Assembly (NCBI RefSeq): GCF_019226825.1
Contig: NZ_CP076642.1
Coordinates: 1,240,001-1,304,000 of the forward strand
Direction of reading: 5' to 3'
DNA: 64,000 nucleotides
From: Vibrio ostreae
Lineage (GTDB): Bacteria > Pseudomonadota > Gammaproteobacteria > Enterobacterales > Vibrionaceae
The position numbers and the translations under genes are program-made. Position 1 is the stretch's first letter. Every line of letters begins with the position of its first letter. Positions 18,673-27,256 of this stretch are shown piece after piece. The notes beneath the pieces were generated by a model. The model had not been told where the DNA came from, made no database searches, and was given only the letters and a program-made list of their open reading frames with translations.

Positions 18673-18705
18673 CAAATGAATTGTTATAACATAACAATTC
18701 ATTTG
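18673..18705. promoter_or_regulatory. Perfect 15-bp dyad, candidate Zur operator
   Basis: CAAATGAATTGTTAT and its exact complement flank the spacer AAC. The core GTTAT-N3-ATAAC is identical to the conserved core of the gammaproteobacterial Zur (zinc uptake repressor) consensus. It lies directly upstream of the metal-chelate ABC operon on the minus strand. Zinc repression of that operon is an inference from this match. Confidence 0.65.
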
Positions 18706-19277
18706 CCATTAGTCGATGGATGTATGAATTTAAAAGGTAGATTTTTATGAGGATATTGGCGAGACCAGAGCTTATCACAACAGTCCAAAATACTTTCTGG
18801 CTTATTTTTGGACAAAAATCAGTTTCGGAAAATAGAACATTAGCAACTAATGAATAACTACAGGTATAACAAATCACTAAAACTGTCGTTCAGAACTGTT
18901 AGTGCAGCTCAGCATAGAGACAACCTATGAAGCTGTGCAGTGCTGTCACATATTGAGCTAATTCGTAATAGTGGGATCAATTCATTTAAAGGCACTATAG
19001 ACAAACTCAATGAGCCATGCCGTAAGAGGGAGATATGTTCAAGCTATCTTCGAGTACATAGCACTTGATTATACTCGGACGAGAAGGCACAAGTGCTCTG
19101 GCTACCTAAGCACCATAAGCTATTAAGTTTAACGACTTGTCCAAAGTTACTGGTGCAGGTCAGTGTTGATATTTTGCGCAAAGTCAATTGTTACAAACTT
19201 AAGAATGAATTAACATCGTCATTATACAACTTATTTAGTACGCACTATGTTGTGGTGTGTACGAGGGAATATGAGTA
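18706..19277. other. AT-rich spacer upstream of the three-gene operon
   Basis: About 570 bases with no convincing gene. The composition is AT-rich and unlike the flanking core genes. It must hold the promoter of the operon starting at 19278. An open frame of 61 codons at 19093-19278 has no ribosome site or recognisable features. No tRNA or attC-like fold was seen. Confidence 0.5.
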
Positions 19278-20258
19278 ATGGCAGAAACTGGAAATATAGA
19301 GAAACTCGCAAAAATAGTTTCCAATGAGATATTTAAGTGGTTCAAGTGGGAAACTTGCTTACCAAAAGATGAGAACTGGGAATGTGTGGCAGAGCATCAT
19401 GGCAAATCTACTCACCCGTCAGATGTTGTGTTCTATTATGATGACCCATACTCGGGTGATACTAAATATTTAAACACTGACCTTAAGAGTTACAAGGCTG
19501 GTACTATCAATACAAGTTCTGTCTCAAAGGCTCTTAAATCACTTGCAATGTCTGTTGATTGCGCAAACATTAGTGAAAGTTGGCAAGATACATTTCTTCT
19601 GGATGATGTAGGATTTGGGAGTGTCGCAGGATTATTGTTCATCTACAACCACGACGACAAATACGACTATGACTTTTCTGACTTGTTGGGAAGAGTGGAT
19701 TTTAGGGAAATCCCACTTTTGGAAGACAAAGAAATTGTTGTAATGGGGCCACACTTAATTAAACGTCTTTATGACGTCGTAAGTGATATGCAAAAGCTGA
19801 AGGCTGATGATAGTTTTCCTAGTCCTAAAGATTTCACTTTCTTTTATCCTGATTTGATTCGTGCACGTCGTTGTGGTGACGAATGGGATAAACCAGCTAC
19901 AGTTGAAGCGTTAACATCACCTTGGTTAATTATAAAACATCGTTCGGGGGATGACTTTGATAGTGGTTTTGTCATCTATTACCACCAGTCAGGGGAAACG
20001 GTTGATGAGTTTATTTATCTTATCGACGCTATGTCCCACTATCAGATGCTCAGTAGTGACTACACGATACGAGTTCGGTTTACTGATGCATGTAAGCATG
20101 CCTCAGTCAATTTTGAGAAAGCAAAACGTGAATACCTAAAAATGTGGGGCAATGACGATGCCCGTGAGAAACAGATGGCGGCTATTGAAGCTGAAAGTAT
20201 AACGAAGTTCACAACTTGCTTTAATCCAATGGAAATAGGAATGCGAGAAGATGTCTAA
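19278..20258 (+). CDS. PD-(D/E)XK-like nuclease, first gene of an unknown three-gene operon
   Basis: I cannot assign this 326-residue protein to a named family with certainty. Its first 75 residues contain the ordered elements of a PD-(D/E)XK nuclease: E17 in an N-terminal helix (NEIFKWF), then HPSD with D49, then NTDLKSYK with D68-x-K70. The spacing (E-32-D-19-DxK) fits that fold. The rest (about 80-326) is acidic, mixed alpha/beta, and unrecognised. It is soluble with no signal peptide. The 3' end overlaps the next gene by 8 bases. Base composition is AT-rich relative to the core genome. The layout suggests a phage or plasmid defence system; this is inference. Confidence 0.65.
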   Translation: MAETGNIEKLAKIVSNEIFKWFKWETCLPKDENWECVAEHHGKSTHPSDVVFYYDDPYSGDTKYLNTDLKSYKAGTINTSSVSKALKSLAMSVDCANISESWQDTFLLDDVGFGSVAGLLFIYNHDDKYDYDFSDLLGRVDFREIPLLEDKEIVVMGPHLIKRLYDVVSDMQKLKADDSFPSPKDFTFFYPDLIRARRCGDEWDKPATVEALTSPWLIIKHRSGDDFDSGFVIYYHQSGETVDEFIYLIDAMSHYQMLSSDYTIRVRFTDACKHASVNFEKAKREYLKMWGNDDAREKQMAAIEAESITKFTTCFNPMEIGMREDV

Positions 20259-21363
20259 ACTCAAAACTGGTCCTTCCATTTATATCCCTACTGATAAAAA
20301 CATATTTGACGCTTTACAGCACAAGAAGGTAACTCATAGTGAGTTAGTTTCATTCCTAAGAGGAAGAGGTATTTTGGTCTCTAGCAGCACTTCTAAAGAT
20401 GCGTTAGTTGAAAAAATCAGCTCTTTAACCCTTAGTCATTCTGATTTCAACTGGATTGGTAAGCTACTAGAAAATCCAAACAGGAAAGATAAAACAACGC
20501 ATTCCAAACTTAAGGGAGAAATAGAGGACGCTCAAATCCAAGCGGCTTGCTCAGCAGTAAAAGCGAATTTGACTGCAATTGGTGATGATTCTGTAAAAGT
20601 TACTAAAAATGGTGATACAACAACGCTAACAGTTAGTTATGTTGATCATGACTTCACAAAAACCGAGATGCGTCAGCGCACGCTTAAGACTTGCGAAATA
20701 AAGCTTGAGAAAGGTAAAGATGGGGTTGTGATGAAACTTCCATCAACAAAAAAAGCTAAAGAAGTTTCTGAGACGCTAAAAAAAGCTGTTCAAGCGCAGG
20801 TAGTGAAAGATACAGGCAATGAGCTAGAAGAGTTTTCCATTTCGTTACAATCTATTACAGATGCCGCATGTAGAAGTGAATTCTTTGATAGCTTAATTCG
20901 CGGTGTTCCTGACTTTGAGTTTGATAATGTTTCTAGTGTGGATGTTTATCATTTGGAGCAGGAGGAGAAAGACGAGCTTGATGAGGATGATACTGTTGAA
21001 GCTAGATTAGCTTCCTATATCAATAAAGCAGCACTGGCAGGAGAAGGCGTGTTAGATTCAACAGAATTTAAGCAGCTTCATAAGCGGGGCTTTTATATTT
21101 ACAAAATTATCTGGACAGCAATCGATAACACGCATGAAGGGCCAAAAGTGGAGTTTGAGGCTCGTTTTGGTCAACCTGATTTATGCACGGAATTTATGTA
21201 CACCGTTAGAGGACTATATCCATATAACTCTAGAACTCTTGAATACAATGTCACCAGAAAAGCGGCGACTCCTTATGAAAATGAGAAGTACAACGTGAAC
21301 CTTAGAGATGCATCAGAAAAGGCTTTGGCCAGAGCCATTGAAGCATATGACAAGAAGGTGTAG
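20251..21363 (+). CDS. Unknown protein with SAP-like N-terminus, second gene of the three-gene operon
   Basis: This 370-residue soluble protein is not recognised. Residues about 28-58 (HSELVSFLRGRGILVSSSTS followed by KDALVEKISSL) look like a SAP- or LEM-like helix-extension-helix, often used to bind DNA. A lysine-rich middle region follows, then an acidic patch (QEEKDELDEDD) near residue 245, and an aromatic C-terminal domain. It overlaps the nuclease gene by 8 bases and is followed 3 bases later by the third gene, so the three proteins are likely made together and may form a complex. A target-recognition or regulatory role for the nuclease is a guess from context. Confidence 0.6.
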   Translation: MSKLKTGPSIYIPTDKNIFDALQHKKVTHSELVSFLRGRGILVSSSTSKDALVEKISSLTLSHSDFNWIGKLLENPNRKDKTTHSKLKGEIEDAQIQAACSAVKANLTAIGDDSVKVTKNGDTTTLTVSYVDHDFTKTEMRQRTLKTCEIKLEKGKDGVVMKLPSTKKAKEVSETLKKAVQAQVVKDTGNELEEFSISLQSITDAACRSEFFDSLIRGVPDFEFDNVSSVDVYHLEQEEKDELDEDDTVEARLASYINKAALAGEGVLDSTEFKQLHKRGFYIYKIIWTAIDNTHEGPKVEFEARFGQPDLCTEFMYTVRGLYPYNSRTLEYNVTRKAATPYENEKYNVNLRDASEKALARAIEAYDKKV

Positions 21364-21366
21364 ACA

Positions 21367-22053
21367 ATGATTAAAGCAAAATGGCTATACTCTGAACTTC
21401 CTCTTACTCTCATCGAGTTGTCAAGATTGATGAGGGAACAACAATATTCAGAAGAAATTGGTTTGGGCTTTTTGCTTTCTGTATCTACTCCGTCAAAGCT
21501 TTCAGGAAAATACGTTGAGAAGCAAGTCCAACGAAGTGTGGTTGAAGATCCATTTGGTGAAGTTACTGAAATTGAATCAGTAACTTACTACACATGTCAG
21601 TTTAACTGGTCTTCGAACTCAAAATATATGTACATCACTAACCCTCCTCGTTCGTTAAGGAAGTTTTTAAACAAACTACACGACTTGACGGGTTTAGGTT
21701 TAGTACTGTCTGAAGTTAATGTGGCCCCTGAACGTTGGGTTGATTATTTGGAGCGCTCGGCTGATTCTTTGAAAGTTACTCAATTGTCCTCATATGGCAT
21801 TCGTATTTCTCAGGGTGCTACTGCGAAAGTTACAGTTAATGGTATAAAAGACATTAGAGATGATTTCACTACTATCATTGCAGATAAGCGGTATCTAGTT
21901 GATAGCGTGAAATTTAAGGCTGAGTTTGGCAATTTGGAGTTATTATGTGAGTTGACTAGGCTGGGTGTTTGTCGCTTAAAGTCTGCCAATGTTAACTTTG
22001 TGCTCGACAAGCTTAGAGAGGCTTTAGAGGGGCATGCTGAGCCCTCTTCCTAA
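21367..22053 (+). CDS. Unknown protein, third gene of the three-gene operon
   Basis: This 228-residue soluble protein has no recognised domain. It has mixed secondary structure, an aromatic strand-rich centre (YYTCQFNWSSNSKYMYI) and a leucine-rich helical C-terminus. AAGGTG precedes ATG 21367, three bases after the previous stop. It ends before a hairpin terminator. Tight spacing argues that it is an essential part of the same system. Confidence 0.6.
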   Translation: MIKAKWLYSELPLTLIELSRLMREQQYSEEIGLGFLLSVSTPSKLSGKYVEKQVQRSVVEDPFGEVTEIESVTYYTCQFNWSSNSKYMYITNPPRSLRKFLNKLHDLTGLGLVLSEVNVAPERWVDYLERSADSLKVTQLSSYGIRISQGATAKVTVNGIKDIRDDFTTIIADKRYLVDSVKFKAEFGNLELLCELTRLGVCRLKSANVNFVLDKLREALEGHAEPSS

Positions 22054-22080
22054 TTTAGGGTCGCAGTGATAGTGTTTCAG

Positions 22081-22107
22081 CTGGCTTGTGGCATAGCGAC
22101 AAGCCAG
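22081..22107. terminator. Hairpin between the three-gene operon and the HNH gene
   Basis: A 9-bp perfect stem (22081-22089 with 22099-22107) and a 9-base loop lie between convergent genes. No long U-run follows, so termination strength is uncertain. Confidence 0.55.
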
Positions 22108-22131
22108 TTCGACAAGAGCTTTACCTGAGCA

Positions 22132-22854
22132 TTAGGGGATGATAGATGTGATTTGACCAGAAATATCACATCCTATCTCATCTCTTAGTCTTTTCAACTG
22201 AATACCAACTCTATTTCTGAGTATCGTAAGGTAAGCATCTAATAAGCTACTATCTCTTGACAACTCATTCATAAATTCTCTATTTGCGTCTTGAATAGAT
22301 TTACAGATCCCCTGCAAGCGCTTATCGGAATCAATATTACGAACTTCTCTCTGTATTGCATTCCTCACTTGGTCGATTGAACTAATAACATGTGCTGGAT
22401 CTTCAATAGATGAATGTTGAAAATAAGCACCTTTGTTAGAAATACAGTCGACAATATTTTGAGCAATTTTCCGGTTTGTTGATTGTCGAGAAATGAGAGG
22501 AAGAGGACTTCTATGGGTTCTGAGTAGCATTGATATAGTTGCTTCGTGCTCTTTTTTCCACTCAAATAGATCTTTTGAAGGATAATCAACACCTTTATTT
22601 TTATCCACTAACGTGTGGCAATTAGCACAGAGCCAAAGTCCGTTTTCTACACCACCTACATCTATGCTTGGGTTTGGATCATGCCTTGCTGACCCCACCC
22701 TTTCACCTAGAATATGAGCAGCCTCCCCCTTCTTATTTTTTAACAGAGGGTCGCTAATAGTCGCCCCTATAGTCAAAGTGTTGCACTCTGGATTGCTACA
22801 TATATATGCAGCTCTATAAGCTATCATTTCGGCTATTTTGGGTTTAAAAGCCAC
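22132..22854 (-). CDS. HNH endonuclease domain protein
   Basis: This 240-residue protein has an N-terminal HNH nuclease: CSNPEC, AAHILGE (first histidine), ENGLWLCANCH (asparagine and zinc cysteines) and HTLVDKN, within residues 18-90. Such enzymes cut DNA with a beta-beta-alpha metal fold. The C-terminal 120 residues are helical and unrecognised. It converges on the three-gene operon and shares its AT-rich composition, so it may be part of the same acquired block or a separate restriction-like gene. There is no methylase nearby. Confidence 0.82.
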   Translation of the reverse strand: MAFKPKIAEMIAYRAAYICSNPECNTLTIGATISDPLLKNKKGEAAHILGERVGSARHDPNPSIDVGGVENGLWLCANCHTLVDKNKGVDYPSKDLFEWKKEHEATISMLLRTHRSPLPLISRQSTNRKIAQNIVDCISNKGAYFQHSSIEDPAHVISSIDQVRNAIQREVRNIDSDKRLQGICKSIQDANREFMNELSRDSSLLDAYLTILRNRVGIQLKRLRDEIGCDISGQITSIIP

Positions 22855-23020
22855 TATACTGCCTCCGGTTCATCGTGTGAAAAATATTCAATACGTAACT
22901 GAATCATATTTAATGATTAGAAGAAATAGGTCAAATCATGACAAAAGAAACGTGTCTTAAATGTTGTTTAAGCACACTTTGGGGCATTTCGATTTTGGCA
23001 GCTAACTCAGTAAAACTGAG

Positions 23021-23515
23021 TTAGACAGCTTTTAACTGATATCGCATTATATGATTCTTTTTTTCGTCACAATAGAAAGTGCTTAAGTACTTACCACCAC
23101 ACTTTTCTATAACCTTTCTAGAACCGATGTTATTAATATCACAAGAAATAATAACACTCTCATCAACTAAATTTCTCAAAGTCCAATGTAGCATGGAAGT
23201 TGCTATACCTTTACCTCTGGCCTGCGGTAAGGTCTCATATCCTATATGACCAATAACATTGTTGATGTACTCATTGAAACCGTGACGGATTCTAATAGCA
23301 CCAAGAATTTTTCCTGAATCAACATAAAAATACATTGACATGGGAGGCCAACCTTCTGGCAATCCAACGCCTTCAGCATATCCAATTCGCTTTTTCAAAT
23401 AAGCATCACTGTCACGGTTTGCACCATCATATAACTCAATTCCATCTTGTACACACTTCTCAACATAATCTCGGAACGCATCAAGATGACAGAGGCTAGC
23501 TTTTTCTATTTCCAT
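23021..23515 (-). CDS. GNAT family N-acetyltransferase
   Basis: This 164-residue protein has the GNAT acetyl-CoA loop QARGKGIATSM and a C-terminal NIGSRKVIEKCGGKYL, typical of ribosomal-protein or small-molecule acetyltransferases. The substrate is unknown. ATG 23515 begins the conserved domain; GTG 23536 is an alternative start. AT-rich like its neighbours. Confidence 0.85.
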   Translation of the reverse strand: MEIEKASLCHLDAFRDYVEKCVQDGIELYDGANRDSDAYLKKRIGYAEGVGLPEGWPPMSMYFYVDSGKILGAIRIRHGFNEYINNVIGHIGYETLPQARGKGIATSMLHWTLRNLVDESVIISCDINNIGSRKVIEKCGGKYLSTFYCDEKKNHIMRYQLKAV

Positions 23516-23735
23516 ATAAATCCAAGGACATAACACTACATTAGGGTATTACTATCACTTACATAGACTATTCGTAAAGCAAAGTGTGTAATTAGAAACT
23601 AAATAGCCACCGAGTCAGCATATACTTCGTATCATTCCTAAAATTTGGATACAGTCGGACGCTTACTTGTAGATTACCAATCTCTTCGAAACAAACAATG
23701 GGGCACAAACGAGTTACAGTGATGAAACGAAAGAA

Positions 23736-23875
23736 GATTCCCCAAGAAGTTTGTTATTTTATGGCCTCGATAAAAAGGCTGGCCGAGTGGTGAACTAGGC
23801 GATTTGCTCAAATTGTGCTTGGCTCTCAAAATTGAAGGCTGAGACGGTGTGGTTAAACCTTTAAAGCGAATGTAA
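23736..23875 (+). pseudogene. Degraded copy of the DUF3820 gene 3' end (copy 2)
   Basis: From 23767 the sequence follows the 3' end of the intact gene at 11726-11941 almost base for base (for example GGTGAACTAGGCGATTTG and GTGTGGTTAAACCTTT are shared), ending at TAA 23873-23875. One base is missing near 23773 and TGA appears where the intact copy has TTA, so it is not translatable. Similarity fades upstream of about 23765. Confidence 0.85.
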
Positions 23876-23917
23876 ACTGTCACCGAGGCGCCATATTTTT
23901 TAATGAAAAGAGTTATT

Positions 23918-24163
23918 ATGAATTTCGATATTGATGCACTGAAACACCACCAATTGGTTGAAGATGGTCAGCTAGAGGGATGTTACATTCATCAGCCTGC
24001 TCAAGGTAGTCAGCAAGATGACAAAGCTGTTGTGGCAGAACGCCAAGCGTTGGAAAAGCTGGGGTATAAAGTAATGCAGGTCAAAGCGAAAGGGGAGACT
24101 ACAACCTTTGCCGAGGCGATGCAAAAGCTTGCAAATAAGACGGGTCACCAGTCCAAAGAGTAA
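23918..24163 (+). CDS. Small conserved-looking protein of unknown function
   Basis: This 81-residue, soluble, charged protein (MNFDIDALKHHQLVEDGQLE start) is not recognised. ATG 23918 has AAGAG six bases upstream; ATG 23903 in the same frame has none. It directly follows a DUF3820 remnant and precedes a DEAD-box helicase gene by 260 bases. Low confidence in function, moderate that it is a gene. Confidence 0.6.
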   Translation: MNFDIDALKHHQLVEDGQLEGCYIHQPAQGSQQDDKAVVAERQALEKLGYKVMQVKAKGETTTFAEAMQKLANKTGHQSKE

Positions 24164-24324
24164 GTGAGTGTGACCAGCCACAGCTTCCCTGAGTTCTTCC
24201 GCGATACCATGTGGTTTTATTTAAAAGAGTAAAGTGGTCAGTCGTCACTGCCATCATGATTGGTTTTTGATCGTGAGGGGCATGAATAAATACAGGTAAA
24301 GGAAATACCTGAGCCCTATCGTTC

Positions 24325-24351
24325 TGCGCCAAACTATCCCTGTTTGGCGCA
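24325..24351 (+). promoter_or_regulatory. Hairpin in the leader of the DEAD-box helicase gene
   Basis: A perfect 10-bp stem (24325-24334 with 24342-24351) and a 7-base loop lie 73 bases before the helicase start. No U-run follows. It could be an mRNA leader structure; cold-induced helicase genes often have such leaders. Confidence 0.45.
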
Positions 24352-24423
24352 TTATCGCTAACACCCTGGTGCTAAATAGCATAAGATACACGGCCTTTAC
24401 CCAGTACTGAGCCACTCATTGTA

Positions 24424-25674
24424 ATGACAGACAAAACACAGCAAGCGACATTTGCCGATCTTGGTCTGATTCCAACCTTAGTCGAGCGACTAGCAGCGTT
24501 AGAATATAACCAACCAACACCGATTCAATCCTATGCCATTCCTCATGTGCTTGACGGCCGGGATATGATAGGCGGGGCCAATACAGGTTCAGGTAAAACC
24601 GCCGCTTTCTCACTGCCCATTCTGCAGAAAGTTCTGCAGCAAAGTGAATCCAATGAGCGTCGTGGCAACGTCGTTTCTCATCTGATTTTGGTTCCGACTC
24701 GTGAGCTGGCATCGCAGGTGGCTTATAGCGTCAAATCCTACTCATATCATCTGAGAGATAAAATCAAAACGGTTGCCGTCTTTGGTGGTGTATCCGTGAA
24801 CCCTCAAATGCTGGCCCTGCGCGGAGGTAGTGACATCATTGTTGCTACGCCTGGACGGCTGCTTGATCTGGTCTCGAGTAACGCGATTAAGCTCGACCAG
24901 GTCAAAACGCTCGTGCTCGATGAAGCTGACCGTATGTTGAGCTTAGGATTTACCGAAGAACTCAATAAGATTCTTGCTTTACTGCCCGAGAAGAAACAGA
25001 CACTGCTATTTTCGGCAACCTTCCCTGATAAAGTCACCACTTTGGCTCAGCACTTACTGAACGATCCGGTTGAAGTTCAGCTTCAGAGTGCAGAAGCCAG
25101 CACTTTGGTGCAGCGCGTGTTTAGTGTCAATAAAGGTGAGAAGACGGCAGTACTCGCACACCTCATCAAACAGCATCAATGGCGACAGACTTTAATCTTT
25201 GTGAACGCTAAGAATGCCTGTAACCACTTAGCGCAAAAACTGTCAAAGCGTGGCATCACAGCGGAAGTTTTCCATGGTGACAAAGGACAGGGCGCTCGTA
25301 TTCGTGTGCTTGAGGGCTTTAAGTCGGGTGAAATTCAAGTCCTGATCGCTACCGATATCGCCGCGCGCGGTCTTGATATTGAAAAACTGCCCGTGGTGAT
25401 TAACTTCGATCTTCCGCGCAGTCCTGCCGACTATATGCACCGAATCGGGCGCAGTGGCCGTGCGGGTGAAGTGGGCCTCGGTCTGTCTCTTATCGATTAC
25501 GATGACTACCACCACTTTAAGGTGATAGAAAAGAAAAACAAGTTCCAGCTTGAACGCGAGCAGGTCAAGGGCTTTGAAGTGGAAGACGATCAAAGTGAAG
25601 CCTACTTTGCACCCATGAAACCACGGGCAAAGCCAGCCGGTACAGGTAAAAACAAGAAAACGCGTAATCAGTAG
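24424..25674 (+). CDS. DEAD-box RNA helicase (RhlE-like)
   Basis: This 416-residue ATP-dependent RNA helicase has every motif of the family in order: Q motif (QPTPIQ), I NTGSGKT (about residues 53-59), Ia PTRELASQ, Ib TPGRLLD, II DEAD, III SAT, IV LIFVNAK, V ATDIAARGLDI and VI HRIGRSGRAG. A short basic tail (KPAGTGKNKKTRNQ) follows the core, as in RhlE/SrmB-type proteins that remodel structured RNA in ribosome assembly or mRNA decay. It ends before a strong shared terminator. Confidence 0.93.
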   Translation: MTDKTQQATFADLGLIPTLVERLAALEYNQPTPIQSYAIPHVLDGRDMIGGANTGSGKTAAFSLPILQKVLQQSESNERRGNVVSHLILVPTRELASQVAYSVKSYSYHLRDKIKTVAVFGGVSVNPQMLALRGGSDIIVATPGRLLDLVSSNAIKLDQVKTLVLDEADRMLSLGFTEELNKILALLPEKKQTLLFSATFPDKVTTLAQHLLNDPVEVQLQSAEASTLVQRVFSVNKGEKTAVLAHLIKQHQWRQTLIFVNAKNACNHLAQKLSKRGITAEVFHGDKGQGARIRVLEGFKSGEIQVLIATDIAARGLDIEKLPVVINFDLPRSPADYMHRIGRSGRAGEVGLGLSLIDYDDYHHFKVIEKKNKFQLEREQVKGFEVEDDQSEAYFAPMKPRAKPAGTGKNKKTRNQ

Positions 25675-25762
25675 AAGACGTAAACTACAAATTCGTTGAA
25701 TTTTGCGCGTTGTTTAGCGGCGGTTAACCGGTTGGGTAACTCGCGGCCGTTCGTTTAAACAA

Positions 25763-25801
25763 CAATAGAGCCCTGCTGGATCTTTGAGCAGGGCTCTATT
25801 G
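25763..25801. terminator. Bidirectional terminator between helicase and VF530 genes
   Basis: A perfect 15-bp stem (25763-25777 with 25787-25801) and a 9-base loop lie between two convergent genes. Confidence 0.8.
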
Positions 25802-25818
25802 CTTTACAGCAAGTGGGA

Positions 25819-26250
25819 CTAGCGACGTGGTGAACGTCCGCGCGGTGAGCGTTTTTTAAATGTAGATGCGGCTTTCGCTTGTGAGTTGAGAATGGATTCA
25901 ACAGTTAGCGGCATCGGCTCTTTAGGTTCAAGACCATGAGGGAAAGTGCGCGCTCTCGGTGGTAAATTGTATTCTTCTTCGCTCGCGCGTGGCATGCGCT
26001 TAAAGCGATACAGGTAAAAGTTTTCTAACTTTTCTCGCGCCCAATCGGTTTTCTTTAAATACTTCACGCTACTTGCAATGGAAGGCTTGGTATTAAAGCA
26101 ATTAAAGCGCATGGCTGTATCGAGAATCTCCCAGCCATAAAAATCCACCAACTCTTGCAACATCGTCTCTAGCTTTAACCCGTGCAGCGGGTTGTTTTGT
26201 TGCAGTTCGATTCTCTCTTCGTCAGTCATCATTTCAGGGGCCTTGCTCAT
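25819..26250 (-). CDS. VF530 family (DUF2132) DNA-binding-like protein
   Basis: This 143-residue protein carries the VF530 core [20 protein letters not shown] followed by [20 protein letters not shown]. The family has a solved fold with suggested DNA binding, but its function is unknown. An extra basic, serine/arginine-rich tail ([12 protein letters not shown]) extends past the usual domain end and may bind nucleic acid. ATG 26250 is preferred to TTG 26253. Confidence 0.85.
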   Translation of the reverse strand: MSKAPEMMTDEERIELQQNNPLHGLKLETMLQELVDFYGWEILDTAMRFNCFNTKPSIASSVKYLKKTDWAREKLENFYLYRFKRMPRASEEEYNLPPRARTFPHGLEPKEPMPLTVESILNSQAKAASTFKKRSPRGRSPRR

Positions 26251-26321
26251 CAAAGGGCGGAGTTTAGCAAAGTATAGAGTACAGAGATATCGATAGTTAG
26301 GCCGTGATGGTTTGGATAGAA

Positions 26322-26395
26322 ACGGAAGAAGGCATTTTCTTGCTTAACTGGAAAAAACTGGCTGAGTAGTGAACTCGGTGTCTGCGCCAAGTTTG
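26322..26395 (+). pseudogene. Degenerate fragment of a DUF3820 gene (copy 3)
   Basis: A short stretch resembles the middle of the intact DUF3820 gene: CGGAAGA, then a W codon, AAA repeats, GGCTGAG, and TGAACTCGGTGT in the same order and spacing as CCGGAAGAG...GGCCGAG...TGAACTAGGCGA. It contains TAG and breaks off after about 70 bases. This copy is the least certain of the four. Confidence 0.55.
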
Positions 26396-26571
26396 TTAGA
26401 AGACATGTCCAAAGCCCATAACTTTGGGCGCTTCCGTATACGCGAGAGTTACTATGAATTAATTAACGAGATGGGTTGTAAATTGATTGCTTTAAAATAG
26501 TCATAGTGACATTATTTTAGTATTAAAATGGTGTAAAGTTGTCTCGTTGGCGTAAGCAAGTAGGAGAGGTC

Positions 26572-27042
26572 ATGAGTGTAAATATAAGAAACGCGACGCT
26601 AGGAGATGCAAAAGGCATCAGCGATTTAATTATTCCTTTGACGAAAAAATATGTCTGCCCTACATGTGACAAATCTGCACAGGAGATTCTGATTAACTCA
26701 ATGTCAGAAGCTAATGTGGCTAACTATTTATCCGATAATTACCAATATTTTGTTGCTGTTAACGAAAAAAGTGAAATTATTGGGGTAGCGGGCATTCGTG
26801 ATTCATCGCATTTATACCATCTTTTTGTTAGCGACAATTATCAGAGGCAAGGCTTATCGCGTAAACTCTGGGAACGAGTTAAAACAGCAGCGATGATAAG
26901 TGGTAATTCAGGAAGGTTTACAGTCAATTCAGCGGTCAATGCTGAAAAAATATATTTGAGCTTTGGGTTTATTCGTATCGACGGGATCCGCAATCGGGAT
27001 GGAATGATCGACGTTCCAATGGTGCTAGAAACAGCTTACTAA
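26572..27042 (+). CDS. GNAT family N-acetyltransferase
   Basis: This 156-residue protein has the GNAT fold signals HLFVSDNYQRQGLSRKLWER (acetyl-CoA loop) and VNAEKIYLSFGF. A cysteine pair (CPTCDKSA) near residue 35 is unusual. ATG 26572 has AGGAGAGG upstream and is preferred to the longer TTG start. It lies between two DUF3820 remnants. Confidence 0.85.
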   Translation: MSVNIRNATLGDAKGISDLIIPLTKKYVCPTCDKSAQEILINSMSEANVANYLSDNYQYFVAVNEKSEIIGVAGIRDSSHLYHLFVSDNYQRQGLSRKLWERVKTAAMISGNSGRFTVNSAVNAEKIYLSFGFIRIDGIRNRDGMIDVPMVLETAY

Positions 27043-27256
27043 CAAATAGTGCAAGTGTTGCGTAGCCAATATTGTAAGGGGGGGAGGAAATCTGAAAGTT
27101 ATACTTGCTAAATTCTTACGCCATTTTCTAGTCTAATCCCCCTTATCTCTAGCTAAGATGCTGATTGTTAATTGAACTACGATAAGAAAGACCGCATGAT
27201 AGAATGATAAAAGGCCGTATAGAAAGCGTTATGTACTTATATGAATTGGAGTTTAG

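Noticed and set aside
18665..18877. Open frame of 70 codons on the minus strand upstream of the ABC ATPase
   Set aside because: It covers the Zur-like dyad and promoter area, and its product has no family features.
19093..19278. Open frame of 61 codons before the three-gene operon
   Set aside because: No ribosome site, no recognisable features and an irregular residue composition; better seen as leader sequence.
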